This document shows, one piece after another, positions 15,560-23,790 of a DNA stretch of 32,777 nt. Both the position numbers and the translations under genes were made by a program. Origin of the DNA: Acidiferrobacteraceae bacterium (lineage in GTDB: Bacteria; Pseudomonadota; Gammaproteobacteria; Arenicellales; UBA868); NCBI GenBank assembly GCA_002724185.1, contig PBOB01000086.1:1-32777 (forward strand), read 5' to 3'. Within the stretch, counting starts at the first letter, position 1. The number at the start of each line of letters is the position of its first letter. The notes below the pieces were generated by a model that was given only the letters and a program-made list of their open reading frames with translations, did not search any database and had not been told where the DNA came from.

Positions 15560-16189
15560 AGTCCGGATCGGATTTGATGGTTGCGCTCTTACTTGTTATA
15601 GTTATCCCGGGAGAGGTGCGACCTTATTTGGTCATGCTGCCCAGAATGGTGCCTGGCACTTAAAACGTGCACTTTGGAAGCTGCATCCACCCGGAATAAA
15701 CCGAGTCGACAGGCAAAATGACTGTCGTCGCAGGAAGGATGATAAATAATGGGCGCCATGAGCATAGAGGAGTCTAATCGACCAGCGCTAAGTGGTCGAT
15801 AGAAAGGGAATTATAGAATACAAGCGCCCCCTAGTAGAACTAGGGTGTGATACAGGGCAAGAGATCGCGGTTGGAATGCCGCGAAGCGACTAAATGCAGC
15901 ATCTCTGGCCTGACGCGGTAGGCATAACAAGCATGTCGCAATCCACGTTGCTATTTGCAGCGCAGTCGTGCACGCGTGTCGACGTAGGGCATTCTTGCTC
16001 CTGTCGGCATGCTGATTCTTATATGTCCCCTTCCTTTGCTATACGCTTCCTTATGATGAAATTGGCGTCGTAGAGCGTCGCTTTGAAATAGGAGAATAAT
16101 AAATACCCCGGGGCACTTGCTTAAGGCGATCTTACTCTAAGTACGGGTAAGTTTTCGACCCGCTTGCTCCAGTTTATTTTGAAAATATA
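15560..16189 (+). other. Long hairpin-rich leader region before rne
   Basis: There is no convincing gene in this 630-base gap. On the plus strand it has a run of short perfect stems: GACC/GGTC (15620-15633), GTGCC/GGCAC (15649-15659), CGACAG/CTGTCG (15707-15727), ATCGACCA/TGGTCGAT (15777-15800), CCCTAGT/ACTAGGG (15829-15845) and TCGCGG/CCGCGA (15865-15884), plus CGGGT/ACCCG closer to rne. A 17-codon reading frame (15749-15802) follows AGGAAGGA. In E. coli and Pseudomonas, rne has a long structured leader used for self-control by RNase E, and this region is likely the counterpart. A separate small RNA is also possible; I found none of the conserved blocks of RNase P RNA, tmRNA or SRP RNA. Confidence 0.55.
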
Positions 16190-18277
16190 ATGAAAAGAAT
16201 GTTATTTAATGCAACACACCCCGAAGAATTACGTGTTGCTATAGTAGATGGTCAGCGACTGGTTGATCTTGATATTGAATCAGCGATACGGACAGAGCGA
16301 AAAGGCAATATATATAAGGGTAAAGTAACTCGCATAGAGCCTAGCCTTGAAGCTGCCTTTGTAGAGTATGGCGCAGAGCGTCAAGGATTCCTCCCTTTTA
16401 AGGAGGTCGCACGTGCGCATTTTAAAAATGTGCCGCCGGCAACCCCTATGGCAAAGGTTAGAATCAAGGATGCACTGGTAGAAGGTCAGGAGTTTCTTGT
16501 TCAAGTAGAAAAGGATGAGCGCGGCACAAAAGGGGCTGCTCTTACTACATTTATTAGTTTGGCGGGTCGTTACCTAGTTCTTATGCCGAATAACCCTAAA
16601 GGCGGTGGAATATCACGGCGTATTGCAGGGGACGAAAGGCTAGAGTTGAGAGAGAATCTTGCCGCTCTTGATGTACCAACTGAACATTCTTTAATAGCCC
16701 GCACAGCTGGTATTGGAAAAAGTCGTGAAGAGCTTCAGTGGGATCTTGGTTTTCTACTTCAACTTTGGAAAGCAATTGAGACTGCGACAGGCTCCGTTGA
16801 CACGCCTCACCTCATGTATCAGGAAAGCAATCTGATTGTTCGCGCTATTAGGGACTATTTGAGGACCGATATCCAGGAAATTCTAGTAGATCAAAAAGAG
16901 ATTTTCGATCGTGCTGCACGCTTCATGGATCAAGTGATGCCACATAATGTCGCCAAGTTGAAGCACTATGAGGATTCAATACCGCTATTCTCACGATTTC
17001 AGATCGAACACCAAATTGAGGATGCATATTCACGCACCGTGCGCCTTCCATCCGGCGGGGCACTAGTCATTGATCATACCGAAGCGTTAATCACTGTGGA
17101 TGTAAACTCTGCAAGAGCTACAAAGGGTTCGGATATTGAAGATACCGCACTTCAAACAAATCTTGAAGCTGTGGATGAAATCGCACGTCAACTTCGCATT
17201 AGAGATCTTGGAGGGCTGGTTGTCCTTGATCTCATCGATATGTCTTCTCCCCAGAATAATCGACTTGTTGAAACGCGTCTACATGATGCGGTCAAAGTCG
17301 ATCGAGCAAGGATTCAGCTAGGACGGATTTCACGTTTTGGAATTCTTGAGTTATCGCGTCAAAGGCTTCGCTCATCAATTAGCGATGCCAATTATAGTGT
17401 GTGTGAACATTGTGAAGGGACAGGGCATGTTCGCAATGTAACATCAGCAGCGTTAAGTCTATTGAGAATCCTGGAAGAAGAAGCTCTCAAGGAGAACACT
17501 GAAGGGGTATACGCTGAGATTCCAGTAGAAACAGCAACCTATTTACTCAATGAAAAACGTAGTGAGATCAATCAGATTGAAACCCGTCTTGGAACTCGCG
17601 TAGTAGTGATTCCGTCCGACCGGCTTTCGGGCCGCCAGTTTAAGATTCAGAGATCTAGGAGTGAGGATCAGGACGCGGAGCGCAACCTTCCTAGCCATGA
17701 AATAACTCTTCAAACAAATGCCAATCAAAAATCACATCCGTCTAACACGACTATCAAAGAAAACCGACATGATAGACCAGCGGTAAAATTTGATCATGTT
17801 GCATCAAGCCAGCCTCGAAGGCCTGCAACAACAGCGGAAAGTCGGAAGATTGCAGAATCACCGTCTTTAATGAGACGTATTTGGAATGCCATTAAAGCTA
17901 TTAATACGCCTCCCAATGACTCAAAAGTTAGCCTGAATAGTGGCGAAAGGCAGCAACACCCACAAAATAGGCAAGCACATTCACGAGGCTCACGCACTAA
18001 CAGGAATAACCGTAATCGGAATTATCGACCGAGACAAAAAACTACGAGCCAACGGGCCAGTGAATCAAAAAATGAGTCTAAGACAAATGAGTCTAAGACA
18101 AATGAATCCAAAACTGCTAGTGGTCGCACTAATGGGGGCGAACGGCGCCCGAGGCAAAATCGACGACCTCGTAATCGTAATCGCCCAGCAAATAGTGATC
18201 GTAGTCGCTCTCAACATCGTGGCAGTAGAGCCGGAGGCAACCCGGCGCCTGAAAACCAAGGAGAGAATAGGAGTTAA
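16190..18277 (+). CDS. rne: Ribonuclease E
   Basis: RNase E is the membrane-associated endonuclease that starts mRNA decay and matures 9S, 16S and tRNA precursors. The N-terminus (MKRMLFNATHPEELRVAIVDG) and the S1 domain (NIYKGKVTRIEPSLEAAFVEYG, to about residue 120) closely match E. coli. The catalytic Asp pair is D304 (VDVNSARAT) and D347 (VLDLIDM), and the zinc link is C405 and C408 (CEHC). After about residue 500 the protein becomes a low-complexity tail of Arg, Asn, Gln and Ser, about 195 residues, much shorter than the 560-residue tail of E. coli. A 15-base tandem repeat encodes NESKT three times (residues 628-642). The start lacks a strong Shine-Dalgarno site, consistent with tight control. 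It converges on the exonuclease gene at a shared hairpin. Confidence 0.96.
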   Translation: MKRMLFNATHPEELRVAIVDGQRLVDLDIESAIRTERKGNIYKGKVTRIEPSLEAAFVEYGAERQGFLPFKEVARAHFKNVPPATPMAKVRIKDALVEGQEFLVQVEKDERGTKGAALTTFISLAGRYLVLMPNNPKGGGISRRIAGDERLELRENLAALDVPTEHSLIARTAGIGKSREELQWDLGFLLQLWKAIETATGSVDTPHLMYQESNLIVRAIRDYLRTDIQEILVDQKEIFDRAARFMDQVMPHNVAKLKHYEDSIPLFSRFQIEHQIEDAYSRTVRLPSGGALVIDHTEALITVDVNSARATKGSDIEDTALQTNLEAVDEIARQLRIRDLGGLVVLDLIDMSSPQNNRLVETRLHDAVKVDRARIQLGRISRFGILELSRQRLRSSISDANYSVCEHCEGTGHVRNVTSAALSLLRILEEEALKENTEGVYAEIPVETATYLLNEKRSEINQIETRLGTRVVVIPSDRLSGRQFKIQRSRSEDQDAERNLPSHEITLQTNANQKSHPSNTTIKENRHDRPAVKFDHVASSQPRRPATTAESRKIAESPSLMRRIWNAIKAINTPPNDSKVSLNSGERQQHPQNRQAHSRGSRTNRNNRNRNYRPRQKTTSQRASESKNESKTNESKTNESKTASGRTNGGERRPRQNRRPRNRNRPANSDRSRSQHRGSRAGGNPAPENQGENRS
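18071..18115 (+). repeat. 15-base tandem repeat inside rne
   Basis: Two exact copies of AATGAGTCTAAGACA (18071-18085 and 18086-18100) are followed by a third degenerate copy (18101-18115). They encode NESKT, NESKT, NESKT in the disordered tail of RNase E. The unit keeps the reading frame, so copy number could vary between strains without breaking the protein. Confidence 0.9.
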
Positions 18278-18312
18278 CGTAGTTTCGATAGAGGACTATG
18301 CCTGCAAAAAGT

Positions 18313-18339
18313 TTCTGCGCTGAGTATCTCAGCGCAGAA
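18313..18339 (-). terminator. Bidirectional intrinsic terminator
   Basis: TTCTGCGCTGAG (18313-18324) and CTCAGCGCAGAA (18328-18339) form a perfect 12-bp stem with a three-base loop. On the minus transcript it lies 3 bases after the exonuclease stop and is followed by ACTTTTTGC, a good T-tract. On the plus transcript, 35 bases after the rne stop, the following CTCTTAGTTAG is a weaker tract. It closes two converging units. Confidence 0.85.
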
Positions 18340-18342
18340 CTC

Positions 18343-19134
18343 TTAGTTAGTGATTTCACTCCACCGCTCCAAAAACTCTTGGAGATGTTTCTCTTGCTTA
18401 TCAGCGAGCATCTCCCGCAAAGTTTTGCATTCATCTTCTAGATCTGTTCCAGACAGGTGACCACGCATAAGCTCGAACCGGAGATATACCAAATAAGTAT
18501 TCAATACATCGACTTCGCAATAATCTCTAATCTTCTTAATTTGTCCGCTATTAAACGCATCCCAAACCCTTGACCCATCCATTCCCATTTTTCCTGGGAG
18601 GCCAAGCATTACAGTGATATCTTGAAGCGAAGTCCATGCTCGCGGTTGAAACCCAGAGAGAACATCCATTAAATCGATATGGCGCCAGTGGTATCGATTT
18701 AGATAGTTGCTCCACCTAAAGGATTGGACCTCTTGTCCGATTTCCCAATAGTGTGGTGCTGAAATACCATGAAGTAGCGATCTATAATGAATGACAGGCA
18801 AATCGAAACCCGCTCCATTCCAACTAATTATTGTGGGCTCAAATCGTTCTAGGCCTCTAAGAAATCGTTCGACTAGCTCGGCTTCGCTAGAATCCTCTTC
18901 CCCAATAGACCAGAGTTTTACAGCACCTTGAGTCCGCAATACGGCGCTAATCGCTACAATTTTATGCAGATGCAAAGGCATGAAGTCCGACAATTTTGTT
19001 TTCTGAAGCCTCTTTGCTTGCATTGCCTTTAGAGCATCTCTATCGTCAAGATCACCAAGGTCCCAGAGTTTTTTGCCGCTAGCAATATCTGGCACGGTTT
19101 CTATATCGAATACAAGTATACATTGCGGTAGCAT
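18343..19134 (-). CDS. 3'-5' exonuclease of the PolB-like DEDDy family
   Basis: This is a predicted stand-alone 3'-5' exonuclease with an RNase H-like fold (DNA_pol_B_exo2 family). The DEDDy metal residues are visible: FDIET near residue 10, the WNGAGFDLPVI region (exo II, about residues 104-114), and YCEVDVLNTYLVYLRF (exo III, Tyr and Asp). There is no polymerase domain; the 263-residue length is normal. The exact role is unknown to me, with DNA or RNA trimming or repair likely. It starts 12 bases after the cysM stop, so it is co-transcribed with it, an arrangement familiar from Betaproteobacteria, and ends at a strong terminator. Confidence 0.9.
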   Translation of the reverse strand: MLPQCILVFDIETVPDIASGKKLWDLGDLDDRDALKAMQAKRLQKTKLSDFMPLHLHKIVAISAVLRTQGAVKLWSIGEEDSSEAELVERFLRGLERFEPTIISWNGAGFDLPVIHYRSLLHGISAPHYWEIGQEVQSFRWSNYLNRYHWRHIDLMDVLSGFQPRAWTSLQDITVMLGLPGKMGMDGSRVWDAFNSGQIKKIRDYCEVDVLNTYLVYLRFELMRGHLSGTDLEDECKTLREMLADKQEKHLQEFLERWSEITN

Positions 19135-19146
19135 GGCTGATCTCAG

Positions 19147-20034
19147 TTAATCATACGCACCCGTACTAAGGTACCTATCTCCTCGGTCGCAAATGACACA
19201 GACAATATTTCTCTCCTCAGCTTGACGACATAATCTGCTGCCTATCGCGACAGTAGCACCCGACGAAAGACCGGCAAAGATTCCTTCATCCTGACTAAGT
19301 TTTCGTGTTGTGTTCGCTGCAAGCTCTGGTGAGACTTCAAACCATTCGTCTACCAATCCAGGCTGATAGATAGAACGCTCATAACTATTAGAGAGTGATG
19401 TAATGCCCGGTATATAGGTCTCCTCTGTCGATTTAACACCAATAACTTGGATATTGGGATCTTTCTCCTTTAGGAAGGCTCCGACTCCCATCAGCGTGGC
19501 CAAACTCCCGGCGGCACTAACAAAGTGAGTTACCTTGCCATCTGTGTCATCCCAGATCTCCGGTGCTGTAGTTAGATAATGCGCATTCAAACTATCAACA
19601 TGCGTGTATTCATCGAGGTAATAACCAACCCCCTTCTCCGCAAGCTCAAATGCTAGGTCACGGCTGCGCCGGATTGGATCGGCGCCTGATACCGTCATGA
19701 GATCTGCTCCTAGTGACTTTATAAAAATCGACATCTCAGTCGGAATATCGTTGGGCACAACTGAGATGGATTTATATCCTCGCCGACAAGATGCCATAGC
19801 TATAGCTATTCCCGAGTTTCCACTAGTGGCGCTAATTAAGGTGTCTCCGGCCGAAATGTCGCCTCTCGCTTCAGCTTGATTAATCATATGTCGCGCGACC
19901 CGGTCCTTTATTGATCCAGACGGGTTGTCACACTCCATCTTGGCCATAAGCAGAGACGCCTGACTACAGGAAAGTGTGCGCAGTTGAACAAGCGCGGTGT
20001 TACCAATAAATGATTGATCGCTAATAGGGGACAT
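19147..20034 (-). CDS. cysM: Cysteine synthase family protein, CysM-like
   Basis: This is a PLP-dependent enzyme of the O-acetylserine sulfhydrylase group that makes cysteine from O-acetylserine and sulphide or thiosulphate. K43 in PSGSIKDR holds PLP, TSGNSG (TSGNTG in most members) binds the substrate carboxylate, and the C-terminal CDRGDRYLSTG is the CysM signature. The length of 295 fits CysM. Several usually fixed positions are changed: IGNTALVQL for IGNTPLVRL, and the PLP-phosphate loop reads GSLAT where GTTGT is normal. The helix after TSGNSG (PNDIPTEMSIFIKSLGADL) is also unlike the usual MSxERR pattern. It may therefore prefer another nucleophile. It lies 60 bases after thrC, another PLP enzyme, and 12 bases before the exonuclease gene. 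Confidence 0.85.
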   Translation of the reverse strand: MSPISDQSFIGNTALVQLRTLSCSQASLLMAKMECDNPSGSIKDRVARHMINQAEARGDISAGDTLISATSGNSGIAIAMASCRRGYKSISVVPNDIPTEMSIFIKSLGADLMTVSGADPIRRSRDLAFELAEKGVGYYLDEYTHVDSLNAHYLTTAPEIWDDTDGKVTHFVSAAGSLATLMGVGAFLKEKDPNIQVIGVKSTEETYIPGITSLSNSYERSIYQPGLVDEWFEVSPELAANTTRKLSQDEGIFAGLSSGATVAIGSRLCRQAEERNIVCVICDRGDRYLSTGAYD

Positions 20035-20094
20035 CTAGCATGCTATCTCGAGGATTAATTGATCTACTTGTAGTCAATATCGTAGCAGTAGCTA

Positions 20095-21180
20095 TCACGA
20101 GATATTATCCAAAATCGTTCGTTTTACCGACTCTAGATCAGCCGAAACTGACATGGGAGCAGGACCATTTAATAATGCTGAATCCGGGTCTTTAAGGCCA
20201 GCACCGGTTAAAGTGCATACTACTGTCGAATCCGGCGGAATTTTATTATTGGCTAAATCCGCTACAAGGCCTGCGACTGACGCAGCTGATGCAGGCTCAC
20301 AAAATATTCCTTCCTGCTCTGCAAGCAATTTTTGCGCTGCGAGGATTTCATGGTCGGAGCATTCCAGGAACCAGCCCTGAGAATTCTGAGATGCTTCCCA
20401 GGCTAGATCCCAAGACTGCGGATTTCCTATTCGAATGGCAGTGGCAATTGTGTCTGGTTCAAGAACGATCTCTCCTCGGACGAATGGTGCTGCCCCGCTC
20501 GCCTGACACCCAATCATGACTGGCAAGTTCTTCGAATGTCCTGCAAGGTGATATTCTTGATAGCCCATCCAATAAGCAGAAATATTTCCTGCATTACCCA
20601 CTGGCAAATAGTGAAAGTCAGGTGATCTATGCAAAACGTCTATAATTTCAAACGCTGCTGTTTTTTGGCCATGTAGTCGGTATTTGTTTACTGAGTTTAC
20701 GATAGCTATTTGTTCGGTTTTAGCAAGATCCTTGACTAACATCATCCCATCGTCGAAATTCCCGTTAATTTGGATGACATGCGCACCATGTGCAATAGCC
20801 TGGGCAAGCTTTCCTACAGCTATCTTTCCTTCCGGAATAAGAACAAATGCCACTAAGCCTGCCCGAGCTGCATACGCCGCTGCCGATGCAGAAGTGTTAC
20901 CCGTAGACGCACAAATAATTGCCCTGTTGCCTGCTGCTAAAGCATTACTAATGGCTACCGTCATACCGCGATCCTTAAATGAGCCAGTCGGGTTAGAACC
21001 TTCATATTTTCCGTAAACAGTAATGTTTAGTTTGTGGCTAGAAAGGGACCTTAACCTGATCAGTGGGGTATCTCCCTCGTTGATTGAAACGATGTTGGCA
21101 TTAACATCCAGCGGAATAAACTGCTGATAACGTCTGATCAAACCATTAGTAAGAGATCTATCCAACTTGCTGTACCACAC
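20095..21180 (-). CDS. thrC: Threonine synthase
   Basis: ThrC converts O-phosphohomoserine to threonine with PLP. K69 in GSFKDRGM holds the cofactor; CASTGNTSASAAAYAARAGL and the GNAGN phosphate loop (PVGNAGNISAYW) follow, and the tail ends in a typical VCTLTGAGLKDP. The 361-residue form is the short, plant-independent bacterial type found next to hom in Beta- and Gammaproteobacteria. Its ATG at 21180 overlaps the end of hom by 23 bases, so translation is likely coupled. Homoserine kinase (thrB) is not in the window and must be elsewhere. With hom, it forms the threonine branch from aspartate. Confidence 0.95.
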   Translation of the reverse strand: MWYSKLDRSLTNGLIRRYQQFIPLDVNANIVSINEGDTPLIRLRSLSSHKLNITVYGKYEGSNPTGSFKDRGMTVAISNALAAGNRAIICASTGNTSASAAAYAARAGLVAFVLIPEGKIAVGKLAQAIAHGAHVIQINGNFDDGMMLVKDLAKTEQIAIVNSVNKYRLHGQKTAAFEIIDVLHRSPDFHYLPVGNAGNISAYWMGYQEYHLAGHSKNLPVMIGCQASGAAPFVRGEIVLEPDTIATAIRIGNPQSWDLAWEASQNSQGWFLECSDHEILAAQKLLAEQEGIFCEPASAASVAGLVADLANNKIPPDSTVVCTLTGAGLKDPDSALLNGPAPMSVSADLESVKRTILDNIS

Positions 21181-22501
21181 TTTTATTCACAACAGATAAT
21201 CGCTCTAAACGAATTCTTTGCACGAGCCCGTTAATCGCAGCTAGTTGCTCGATTTCAGAAATTGCATCCATAATAGATTTTTCAACTGCATCATGGGTGA
21301 TAATAATAATCGGAACAGAACGGCCTTGGGTGTTAGTTTCCTTTTGAGAAATAACCTCAATGCTGATGTCGTATCGTCCGAGGATTTCTGTTATGTCTGC
21401 TAGGACGCCTGGTTTATCAATTACATTGAGGCGTAGATAGTACGGAGTTGTTGTCAACTTCATATCTAAGATTGGAACATCGACCATTAATCGTGGTTGG
21501 AATGCTAGGTGCGGAACTCTATTGTTTGGATCTGTTGTTAGAGTTCGCACGACATCAACCAGGTCAGCAACTATCGCTGAAGCTGTTGGCTCTGCACCTG
21601 CGCCGGCACCGTAGTGAAGGGTCGGCCCAACAGCATCGCCGTCTATCTGTATCGCGTTCATCACACCGTTGATATTGGAAAGAAGTTCATCTTTTCTAAT
21701 TAGACATGGATGAGTTCTGAGTTCAATTCCGTCAGGTGTTCTGATTGCTAAGCCTAAATGCTTAATACGATAGTTCAATTCATCTGCGTACAACATGTCT
21801 TCAAGAGTGATATGGGCTATACCCTCTACGTATACATCACTAAATTTTAATGGTATTCCATACGCTATTGATGCAAGAATGGTTAACTTATGAGCAGCAT
21901 CAGTGCCACTAATGTCAGTCGATGGGTCATGCTCCGCATAGCCTAGATTCGTCGCATTGTTAAGCGCACTCTCGAAATCCAACTTCGAATTGAACATTTC
22001 TGTTAAAATATAGTTAGAGGTACCGTTAATAATTCCAGAAATACGATATATTCTATTTCCAGCTAACCCCTCTCGTAATACTTTGATTATCGATATTCCA
22101 CCGCCTACAGCAGCTTCGAATGCAATAGTAAGCCCTTTGGAGCTAGCTAACTCAAATAACTCATTACCTCTTTGTGCTATTAACGCTTTATTTGCTGTCA
22201 CCACATGCTTATTTTTTTCGAGCGCTCTTTCTACTAATTGCGATGCTTCGCGGACCCCACCAATCAACTCAACGACAATGTCAATATTTGGGTTGTCTGT
22301 CACATCTATTGAGTTGCTAGTTAGTGCGAAGTTTGCTTCTAAGGGTGGTCGCTTTTTTTCCAAGTCCCGCACAACAGCATGAGTCACACATATATCACGA
22401 CCCGCGCGTCGGCTGATTTCCTCACGATTTCGGTGCAGCACATTAACAACGCCACATCCTACTGTTCCTAACCCGACGATTCCTATGTTAATTGGCTTCA
22501 T
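21158..22501 (-). CDS. hom: Homoserine dehydrogenase
   Basis: Hom reduces aspartate semialdehyde to homoserine with NAD(P)H, the shared step to threonine and methionine. The nucleotide loop GLGTVGCGV is at residues 10-18; the catalytic core shows VTANKALIA, AFEAAVGGGISII, and INGTSNYILTEM, then GYAEHDPSTDISGTDAAHKL. A C-terminal ACT domain (from about residue 360, LRLNVIDKPGVLADITEIL) should sense threonine for feedback control. The length of 447 is typical, and there is no fused aspartokinase. It is the first gene of the hom-thrC-cysM-exonuclease unit and is divergent from the Mth938-like gene with a 152-base gap. In many relatives an aminotransferase gene (alaC) lies between these two; it is absent here. 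Confidence 0.96.
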   Translation of the reverse strand: MKPINIGIVGLGTVGCGVVNVLHRNREEISRRAGRDICVTHAVVRDLEKKRPPLEANFALTSNSIDVTDNPNIDIVVELIGGVREASQLVERALEKNKHVVTANKALIAQRGNELFELASSKGLTIAFEAAVGGGISIIKVLREGLAGNRIYRISGIINGTSNYILTEMFNSKLDFESALNNATNLGYAEHDPSTDISGTDAAHKLTILASIAYGIPLKFSDVYVEGIAHITLEDMLYADELNYRIKHLGLAIRTPDGIELRTHPCLIRKDELLSNINGVMNAIQIDGDAVGPTLHYGAGAGAEPTASAIVADLVDVVRTLTTDPNNRVPHLAFQPRLMVDVPILDMKLTTTPYYLRLNVIDKPGVLADITEILGRYDISIEVISQKETNTQGRSVPIIIITHDAVEKSIMDAISEIEQLAAINGLVQRIRLERLSVVNKSVVQQVG

Positions 22502-22653
22502 ATCTTTTATCGTTACGATAGCACATTAGTTTTGTGCTAGTGTCTTTCCTTCAACCGAGATGGTGCATCTAGCATACTACACACTGCTACTTACAAAACA
22601 CACTTCAATCTGTTCTATAATCATAGTCAACTTTAGATTGGCGTGTAAAATCC

Positions 22654-23034
22654 ATGGAACTGCAACTAGAGAACTCGCCCAAAGGCCACTTTATTCGCTC
22701 TATAAGCGACACTCATATAATAGTTGGTAAGGAAGCTTATAGCCATAGTTTCATCATCACGCCCGCCTTAATTATACCGAATTGGCGGCCGCTGTCCGCA
22801 GCAAGTATTACCTCCTACGATATAGATGAAATTCTAACCCTTAAGAGCGAAATCGTCATCATTGGTACTGGGGTAAAGTTCGCGACGATAGATCCGTCAA
22901 TTCTTAGCCGCTCTATTGAGCTAGGCCTCAGTATCGAGTTAATGGACACAAGAGCGGCGTGCAGAACCTATAATTTATTGGCATCTGAAGACCGCAGCAT
23001 TGCAGCGGGCATCATCATGACCGACAGTAGCTGA
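22654..23034 (+). CDS. Mth938-like (DUF498/NDUFAF3 family) protein
   Basis: This is a small soluble protein of the Mth938/Xcc1710 family, related to mitochondrial NDUFAF3, a complex I assembly factor; the bacterial role is not settled. Family marks are the IIGTG loop (about residue 70), the ELGLSIELMDTRAACRTYNLL segment, and the RSIAAGIIM end. The length of 126 is normal. The ATG at 22654 has no strong ribosome site. It is divergent from hom, as in many Betaproteobacteria, and converges on nlpD with only 19 bases between the stops; a short imperfect inverted repeat (CTAAG/CTTAG) is all that lies there. Confidence 0.88.
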   Translation: MELQLENSPKGHFIRSISDTHIIVGKEAYSHSFIITPALIIPNWRPLSAASITSYDIDEILTLKSEIVIIGTGVKFATIDPSILSRSIELGLSIELMDTRAACRTYNLLASEDRSIAAGIIMTDSS

Positions 23035-23053
23035 CTAAGTATTGCTTAGCGAG

Positions 23054-23788
23054 TTAGCCCTTGGGCAGTAAGTTAAGTGGGTTGACTGGTTTTCCATTCT
23101 TTCTTATTTCGAAATGCAAACGAGGCGATTTGGTCCCACTACTCCCTAACTCAGCAATTACTTCTCCCCTTCGAACTGTTTCACCTTCCTTTACAAAGAC
23201 TCGATGATTATGGGCATAAGCGCTTAAATAGGCTTCGTTATGCTGGATAATGATTAGTTCGCCATATCCTCTTAGCCCAGAACCTGCATAGACTACTAGA
23301 CCAGCAAGAGATGCTTTTACGTCATCGCCTATAGCTCCCGCAATATCTATGCCATTACTTCTGACTTCCAGATTAAACTGCTTAATAATTTTCCCATTTG
23401 CTGGCCATGACCACGTTGCCTGCGAGATATCATCACTAATATCCATGCTATAGCTACTGCTACTGGCTAGATTAGGACCTGCGGTCTCAACAAAATTACT
23501 TTCTGTCCGTTCATCTTGGCGCATTACTAGGGGGCCGACAAGCTTCAAGCGACGGCCTGCTTTTAGAGTGTAAGGATTTACTAGTCCATTCCATTCAGCG
23601 AGCTGGCGATAGTCTAGGCCGGCTTCCCAAGCTATCATATAGAGCGTTTCGCCAGGTTGCACTACTCGAGTGACGTACCGCCCTCTGGGGGTGGTGAGAT
23701 CGGTAACTGGCACTAGAGGCTCCCCAACACAACCGATTAGAGGAAATAGAAAAACTAGGACTACAAGCTGGCACCAGAAAGTTTTCAA
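23054..23788 (-). CDS. nlpD: NlpD-like lipoprotein, LysM plus LytM domain
   Basis: NlpD is an outer-membrane lipoprotein that activates the amidase AmiC during cell separation. From the TTG at 23788 the protein begins with Lys, a hydrophobic core and the lipobox LIGC, so it should be lipid-anchored. A LysM domain follows (RYVTRVVQPGETLYMIAWEAG ... LKAGRRLKL) and then a LytM/M23 domain with GIDIAG, GLVVYAG, GELIIIQHN, YLSAYAHN and LHFEIRKNGKPVNPLNLLP. The first zinc His of true M23 peptidases is missing before GID, as in E. coli NlpD, so it is an activator and not an enzyme. An ATG at 23911 in the same frame would destroy the lipoprotein signal. It starts 2 bases after the yqaA stop. No rpoS follows it. 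Confidence 0.88.
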   Translation of the reverse strand: MKTFWCQLVVLVFLFPLIGCVGEPLVPVTDLTTPRGRYVTRVVQPGETLYMIAWEAGLDYRQLAEWNGLVNPYTLKAGRRLKLVGPLVMRQDERTESNFVETAGPNLASSSSYSMDISDDISQATWSWPANGKIIKQFNLEVRSNGIDIAGAIGDDVKASLAGLVVYAGSGLRGYGELIIIQHNEAYLSAYAHNHRVFVKEGETVRRGEVIAELGSSGTKSPRLHFEIRKNGKPVNPLNLLPKG

Positions 23789-23790
23789 GA

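Noticed and set aside
15560-15900. RNase P RNA, 6S RNA or tmRNA in the rne leader
   Set aside because: Short stretches such as ATGACTGTCG and CGCGGTTGG resemble parts of these RNAs, but the conserved core blocks are absent on both strands.
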